Assembly (NCBI RefSeq): GCF_002699985.1
Contig: NZ_LKBT01000021.1
Location: 1 to 56,875 of the forward strand
DNA from: Pseudomonas sp. ICMP 561
Lineage (GTDB): Bacteria > Pseudomonadota > Gammaproteobacteria > Pseudomonadales > Pseudomonadaceae
Direction: 5' to 3'
DNA length: 56,875 bases
The notes under the pieces are model-generated. The model did not search any database. It was not told the DNA's origin and saw only the letters and a program-made list of their open reading frames with translations. The position numbers and the translations under genes were made by a program. This document shows positions 53,134 to 56,875 of this stretch, one piece after another (the stretch's first letter is position 1; each line of letters starts with the position of its first letter).

Positions 53134-55158
53134 ATGAACATCCTTGCACCTGCCGTGTACCTGTCCAGCCGTTTACGTTTTCCCGCAAAATTCGCCTTAC
53201 TTGCATTAATAGTCCTCATTCCCTTGTCGCTGCTGGGTGGCCGAATCGTCAGTCAGATCAATGCCAGCATTGATGGTGTGCATTCCGAACAGGTGGGGCA
53301 GCGCTATTTGATGGACGTCACCCCGGTGCTTCGTCTATCGATGATGCAACGTGCGCTTACCAATCGCTTGCTGAGTGGCGACCCGACGGTTCAGGCTGAT
53401 TTCTCGGCCAACCAGGCGAAGCTGCTGGATGCTTTTTCAAAGCTTGATTCCACTGACCGTCAATACAATATGGCGCTGGAAACCGGCGACCGCGTGCAAC
53501 GTTTGCGCGCCGGGGCTCAGCGGCTCATCGATCAGGCCAGGCCGGGTGCCAACCCAGGGAAGGCATTCGATGACTGGAATGACCAGCTTGTTCAGACGCT
53601 GAACTTCATCTATTTCGTCTCTGCCACTTCCGGCATGGTCCTGGATGAGGATTACGCTTCGCTGTTCATGATCGACCAGAGCACAATCAGGCTACCTCGC
53701 CAGATCAACGTAGTGGGACAACTACGGGGCTTGTCCAGCGGTCTGCGCAACGGGCAACCGTTGACTGACGGCACACGTTCTACGCTGCAGTCACTGCTGA
53801 AGCTTGAAGCGCAGATCCGCATAGAACTGCAACAGAGCCTCAATCTGTTGCGTCGCAAGGAACCCGCTCTGGCTGACCGGATTCAACTCCCTGTGACCAA
53901 CGCATTGGTGAATCTGGACAGTTTCCGTAATGACCTTGATTCGCTGATCGCTTCGACCAGCGACACCATCAGTGGCGTGCAGGACCTGCCAGCAAAAGGC
54001 AACGCTGTAGTGGCCGATTTGTACAAGGCCCAGGACATGCTGCAGGATTCTCTGTCGGCTTTGCTGGATCAGCGTATCGAAGAGAAGTCAGGCGAAAGAA
54101 TGCTGATTCTGGGCGCATTGGCGTTCATGGGGCTGTTGCTGATTTACGGTTTCAGCGGAATCTACAGTTCCATGCGCCGGGCGATCGATAGCTTGCTGAG
54201 CGCTACCCAACTGATTGCGCAAGGCGATCTCACGGCCCGCGCAAAAGTGCAGGGCAAAGATGAGATGGCGGACATTGGCAATGGCCTCAACCATATGGCA
54301 CAGGCATTCAGCACATCGCTGACTCAGGTTGAACAAAGCTCACAATCCGTATCGGACGCAGCTCAACGCCTCGGATTGTCAATCGAGCGAGCAAGACACT
54401 CAATGACCTCCCAGCAGGGTGAGACCGAACAGGTTGCCACGGCCATCAATGAAATGACCGCGAGTGTTGCGGATGTTGCGCAGAACACCGAGGGCGCCGC
54501 ACGTGCCGCCGAGCAAGCCAGCCAGGCGTCAAGCACAGGTCTTGCAGTCATGCGCGACACCCGACTGACCGTTGAAGAACTGGCCAGTGAAGTTGAAGTC
54601 AGCGCCGAGAAGGTCTCTGCGCTGGCCGTGCACAGCCAGGAAATCGGCGGCGTGATCGAGGTTATCCGCAACATCGCCGATCAAACCAACCTGTTGGCGC
54701 TGAATGCTGCCATCGAAGCTGCCCGTGCAGGGGAGCAGGGCCGTGGCTTCGCGGTGGTTGCTGATGAAGTTCGGACCCTGGCTTCACGCACGCAGAATTC
54801 GACAGAAGAAATCCGCCGGATTATCCAGGAGTTGCAACTGGCGACAACCGCGGCGGTGGAGCAAATGAAAGCCGGCAGGCACCGGGCGCAGGATTGTATT
54901 GCCTCTGCAGATCAGGCAGCGGCCAGCCTTGATGAAATCAACGAGGGTGTCGAGCGGATTGTCGGGATGAATACCCAGATCGCCAGTGCGGCTGTACAGC
55001 AGCATGCGGTATCTGAAGACATCAACCGTAACGTCACCGAAATTCGCAACGGGAGCGAAGCGCTCAGGGAAGAGATAGAAGATAACGCCGTCACTGCCAA
55101 CGAGCTGTCGACGTTGGCAGGTGAGCTACGAATGGTGGTGTCACGTTTCAAGATGTAG
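53134..55158 (+). CDS. Methyl-accepting chemotaxis protein
   Basis: 674 residues from ATG 53134. Membrane segments are at about 21-38 (FALLALIVLIPLSLLGG) and about 318-336 (MLILGALAFMGLLLIYGF). The periplasmic sensor domain between is about 270 residues and almost all helical. HAMP follows (SATQLIAQGDLTARAKVQGK). The signalling tip reads IADQTNLLALNAAIEAARAG with EQGRGFAVVADEVRTLA. No CheR-binding pentapeptide at the end. Ligand unknown; the TonB receptor gene is divergent, so a shared nutrient is possible. Confidence 0.92.
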   Translation: MNILAPAVYLSSRLRFPAKFALLALIVLIPLSLLGGRIVSQINASIDGVHSEQVGQRYLMDVTPVLRLSMMQRALTNRLLSGDPTVQADFSANQAKLLDAFSKLDSTDRQYNMALETGDRVQRLRAGAQRLIDQARPGANPGKAFDDWNDQLVQTLNFIYFVSATSGMVLDEDYASLFMIDQSTIRLPRQINVVGQLRGLSSGLRNGQPLTDGTRSTLQSLLKLEAQIRIELQQSLNLLRRKEPALADRIQLPVTNALVNLDSFRNDLDSLIASTSDTISGVQDLPAKGNAVVADLYKAQDMLQDSLSALLDQRIEEKSGERMLILGALAFMGLLLIYGFSGIYSSMRRAIDSLLSATQLIAQGDLTARAKVQGKDEMADIGNGLNHMAQAFSTSLTQVEQSSQSVSDAAQRLGLSIERARHSMTSQQGETEQVATAINEMTASVADVAQNTEGAARAAEQASQASSTGLAVMRDTRLTVEELASEVEVSAEKVSALAVHSQEIGGVIEVIRNIADQTNLLALNAAIEAARAGEQGRGFAVVADEVRTLASRTQNSTEEIRRIIQELQLATTAAVEQMKAGRHRAQDCIASADQAAASLDEINEGVERIVGMNTQIASAAVQQHAVSEDINRNVTEIRNGSEALREEIEDNAVTANELSTLAGELRMVVSRFKM

Positions 55159-55290
55159 AACGTGGCTGACAACACTCATCTCATGACGTGTGAACGGAGC
55201 GGTCGTCTTTACAGATCGCTCCGGTTATCAGGGTAGCAGCAGGCTGCATTGCGCTATCCAACCGAATTCTCTTTGCTGTTCCGGTGCCCC

Positions 55291-56487
55291 ATGCTCAATA
55301 CCCTCCTGGATCGCCCAAGTGCCAAGGATCCTCAAATTCTGATCGAGGTCGAGCAGACCATCGCGTCAGGGGTGCGTGCATTGCGCTTCAGTGACGATCT
55401 TGAGCAACGCTACGAGGCCGAAACACTGGAACAGCGGCGTCAATTCATCACCATCGTCGGCATTGGAGGAGGACTGGTTTACAACCTGTTCCTGATCAGC
55501 GACTGGCTGACACTGCGCGATGTATTTGCTTACGTAGCACTCGGCAGGCTGTGCCTGATCACGCCGATGTTTATCGTCTTCCTGTTGTGGATCCAGCGGC
55601 TGAAAAAGCGCTGGGCGCTGGAAGCCATTGCGGCGACTGGCACTGTCGTCGCCTCGCTGATGCCACTGATCGTGATGATCTATAGCGACAGTCCGTATCG
55701 GCTTCACTACCAGTTGGGAATGCTGCTGCTCATGGTCTATTGCACCATGATCCAGCAACTGCCATTGCGTTACGCCGCGCTGGCGATGAGCCTGATGCTG
55801 GTCATCCAGCTTGTAACGACCTACATGGCAGATATCGCTGATTTTCTGATCTGGCAAGCCAATGCGTTGTTGTTTGTTTCGACAGTGGCACTGCTGTTGA
55901 TGGCATCGTATTTTCTTGAGCGTGGTAGCCGGATGAGCTATCTGTTCGCCTTGCAAGGACGTCTGTTGCAGGTGCAATTGATGGAAATGGCCCGCACTGA
56001 TGCGCTGACCCAATTGTTCAATCGCCGGTATCAGGATGAAGTACTGACATCGGTCTGGGATCACGCGGCGCGCTCGCCCAAGAAAGTCGCGGTCATCCTT
56101 CTGGATATAGATCACTTCAAAATCTACAACGACAGTTATGGTCATCCGCAGGGCGATATCTGTTTGAAACAGTTGAGTGGCGCTATTCAGCAGATTGCTA
56201 AAAAAGAGGGGGCGTTGACGTTTCGTTTTGGCGGTGAAGAGATTCTGGTGTTGATGCTGAATGCGGATCTCGCCAAAGCCAGCGCGTTAGCGGAGAGGCT
56301 GCGAGCGGCAGTCGCTGCCCTCGATGTACCACACCCGGCACTGGGCGAAGGTGCTCGAGTCTCCATCAGCCTGGGAGTCGCGGACGCCGTCGCGCCTCAC
56401 GTCAGCGCCGGAGCCTTGATCGGTGCCGCTGACGCCGCGCTTTACTCCGCCAAGCATGCAGGGCGTGACTGCCTTCGCTGTGCTTAG
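55291..56487 (+). CDS. Diguanylate cyclase, membrane-bound GGDEF protein
   Basis: 398 residues from ATG 55291 (TTG 55249 would add 14). Residues about 50-215 carry six hydrophobic segments (FITIVGIGGGLVYNLFLISD; LLFVSTVALLLMASYFLE). The GGDEF domain begins ARTDALTQLFNRRY, has the metal site VILLDIDHFKIYND and the active loop RFGGEEI, a competent variant. The RxxD inhibitory site is absent before the loop, so product inhibition may be weak. It follows the chemoreceptor by 132 bases; a hairpin at about 55196-55222 lies between. Confidence 0.9.
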   Translation: MLNTLLDRPSAKDPQILIEVEQTIASGVRALRFSDDLEQRYEAETLEQRRQFITIVGIGGGLVYNLFLISDWLTLRDVFAYVALGRLCLITPMFIVFLLWIQRLKKRWALEAIAATGTVVASLMPLIVMIYSDSPYRLHYQLGMLLLMVYCTMIQQLPLRYAALAMSLMLVIQLVTTYMADIADFLIWQANALLFVSTVALLLMASYFLERGSRMSYLFALQGRLLQVQLMEMARTDALTQLFNRRYQDEVLTSVWDHAARSPKKVAVILLDIDHFKIYNDSYGHPQGDICLKQLSGAIQQIAKKEGALTFRFGGEEILVLMLNADLAKASALAERLRAAVAALDVPHPALGEGARVSISLGVADAVAPHVSAGALIGAADAALYSAKHAGRDCLRCA

Positions 56488-56588
56488 CTCGAATTACTTG
56501 ATGCAGTGCCGTTTTGAGCGAACTCTGGCGACTCTTTTCGGGTCCTGACCACAATCCCTGTGGGAGGTTATATGTTGGCCTGTAAACC

Positions 56589-56678
56589 TGTGAGAGCGAG
56601 GCTTGCCCGCGATGCAGACGACTCGGTTTGTCAGCTAGACCGTGTCATCGTTCATCGCGAGCAAGCTCACTCCTACAG
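56589..56678. repeat. REPIN with diverged arms
   Basis: 'ctgtgagagcgaggcttgcc' (56589-56608) and 'cgcgatg' pair imperfectly with 'catcgcgagcaagctcactc' and 'ctacag' (to about 56678). A single further unit 'tatcgcgggcaagcctg' lies at 56767-56783 and stops at the insertion sequence end. The rest of 56488-56786 holds nothing else recognised. Confidence 0.75.
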
Positions 56679-56786
56679 GTGAGTACCTATATCTGAGCGG
56701 CGCCTGGGCCGAGCCGCATGCGGACGATAAAGGATAACGCGGTGTGTCTTCCAGCCGCGTCTCATGTATCGCGGGCAAGCCTGTTC

Positions 56787-56875
56787 TGGTCAAGTTTTTC
56801 CGGACACCGATTACGGTGATCAAGCCGCCTGCTGCTCCATAGCTATTGGCGACAAGTAGTTGTTGTAGCTGTGGA
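56787..56875 (-). mobile_element. IS3-family insertion sequence, right end (truncated by window)
   Basis: 'tggtcaagtttttccggaca' at 56787-56806 begins with TG and looks like a terminal inverted repeat. The reverse strand then encodes the end of a DDE transposase. It is directly preceded by a REP unit, so it seems to have landed next to or within a REP. The other end lies outside, so a target duplication cannot be checked. Confidence 0.7.
56820..56875 (-). CDS. Transposase OrfB C-terminus, IS3 family (partial)
   Basis: The last 17 codons read HSYNNYLSPIAMEQQAA and stop at 56820. The pattern H-S-x-N-x-Y-x-S-P is the usual C-terminal signature of IS3-family OrfB (DDE, rve) transposases. The start and catalytic residues lie beyond the window, so integrity cannot be judged. 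Confidence 0.7.
   Translation of the reverse strand, partial: HSYNNYLSPIAMEQQAA

Noticed and set aside
56635..56823. 62-codon open frame on minus at the right edge
   Set aside because: Spans the insertion sequence end and a REPIN; a chance frame.
1..56875. CRISPR array, tRNA, rRNA, prophage or classical defence island
   Set aside because: No regularly spaced direct repeats, no cloverleaf or rRNA sequence, and no phage or restriction genes seen by eye. All repeats found are palindromic REP-type elements.

Overview
The window is a chromosomal segment of a Pseudomonas, most likely of the fluorescens/syringae/putida side of the genus. The evidence is the gene content and order (liu leucine-catabolism genes, a ten-gene glycogen/trehalose block, gnd-zwf, galU, an MvaT/MvaU-type nucleoid protein, a MexEF-OprN-like pump), the moderately high GC, and many intergenic REP-type palindromes carrying the Pseudomonas 'ctcctacag' and 'gcgggcaagc' signatures. 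Most of it reads as core genome. The right edge cuts into an IS3-family insertion sequence. All identifications rest on reading the sequence and on family knowledge; no database search was run.

Layout, left to right. (1) 211-6068, minus: liuABCD for isovaleryl-CoA/methylcrotonyl-CoA breakdown, with a LiuR-type palindrome upstream of liuA and repeats inserted between liuA and liuB. (2) 6400-7446, plus: an exported serine hydrolase. (3) 7450-21555, minus: one long, mostly overlapping gene row, glgA-treZ-malQ-treY-DUF2934-glgX, continued by acyl-CoA dehydrogenase-like, PIG-L deacetylase, NodS-like methyltransferase and family 2 glycosyltransferase genes. Every junction from glgX to the last gene is an ATGA overlap. 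(4) 22154-28782: a GNAT acetyltransferase, a 57-residue coiled-coil gene on minus, then gnd-zwf-HAD phosphatase-GH15 glycosidase. (5) 28784-31393: alkB and five small orphan genes, including DUF1883 and two lipoproteins. (6) 31774-36841: galU, gor, a hybrid histidine kinase, and a KfrA-like coiled-coil DNA-binding gene with its own palindromes. (7) 37253-40814: ahpC, ahpF, gloA and a secreted DUF4946-like protein. (8) 40846-41636: a candidate noncoding transcription unit and mvaU. (9) 42017-43960: a TPR membrane protein and a 742-bp composite inverted repeat. (10) 44032-49874: mexE-mexF-oprN type efflux operon. (11) 50159-56487: a TonB receptor, a chemoreceptor and a GGDEF protein.

How the genes fit together. 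Region 3 makes and reshapes alpha-glucan: GlgA extends it, GlgX debranches it, TreY/TreZ turn it into trehalose and MalQ recycles maltodextrins. Region 4 carries glucose 6-phosphate into the oxidative pentose phosphate pathway and includes a GH15 enzyme that could return trehalose or maltodextrin to glucose; this link is inference. Gor, AhpCF and GloA use or protect the reducing power. The least explained parts are the four-enzyme cassette tied to glgX, the composite inverted repeat with two differently sequenced but similarly folded cores, and the insulated promoter-terminator unit next to mvaU.
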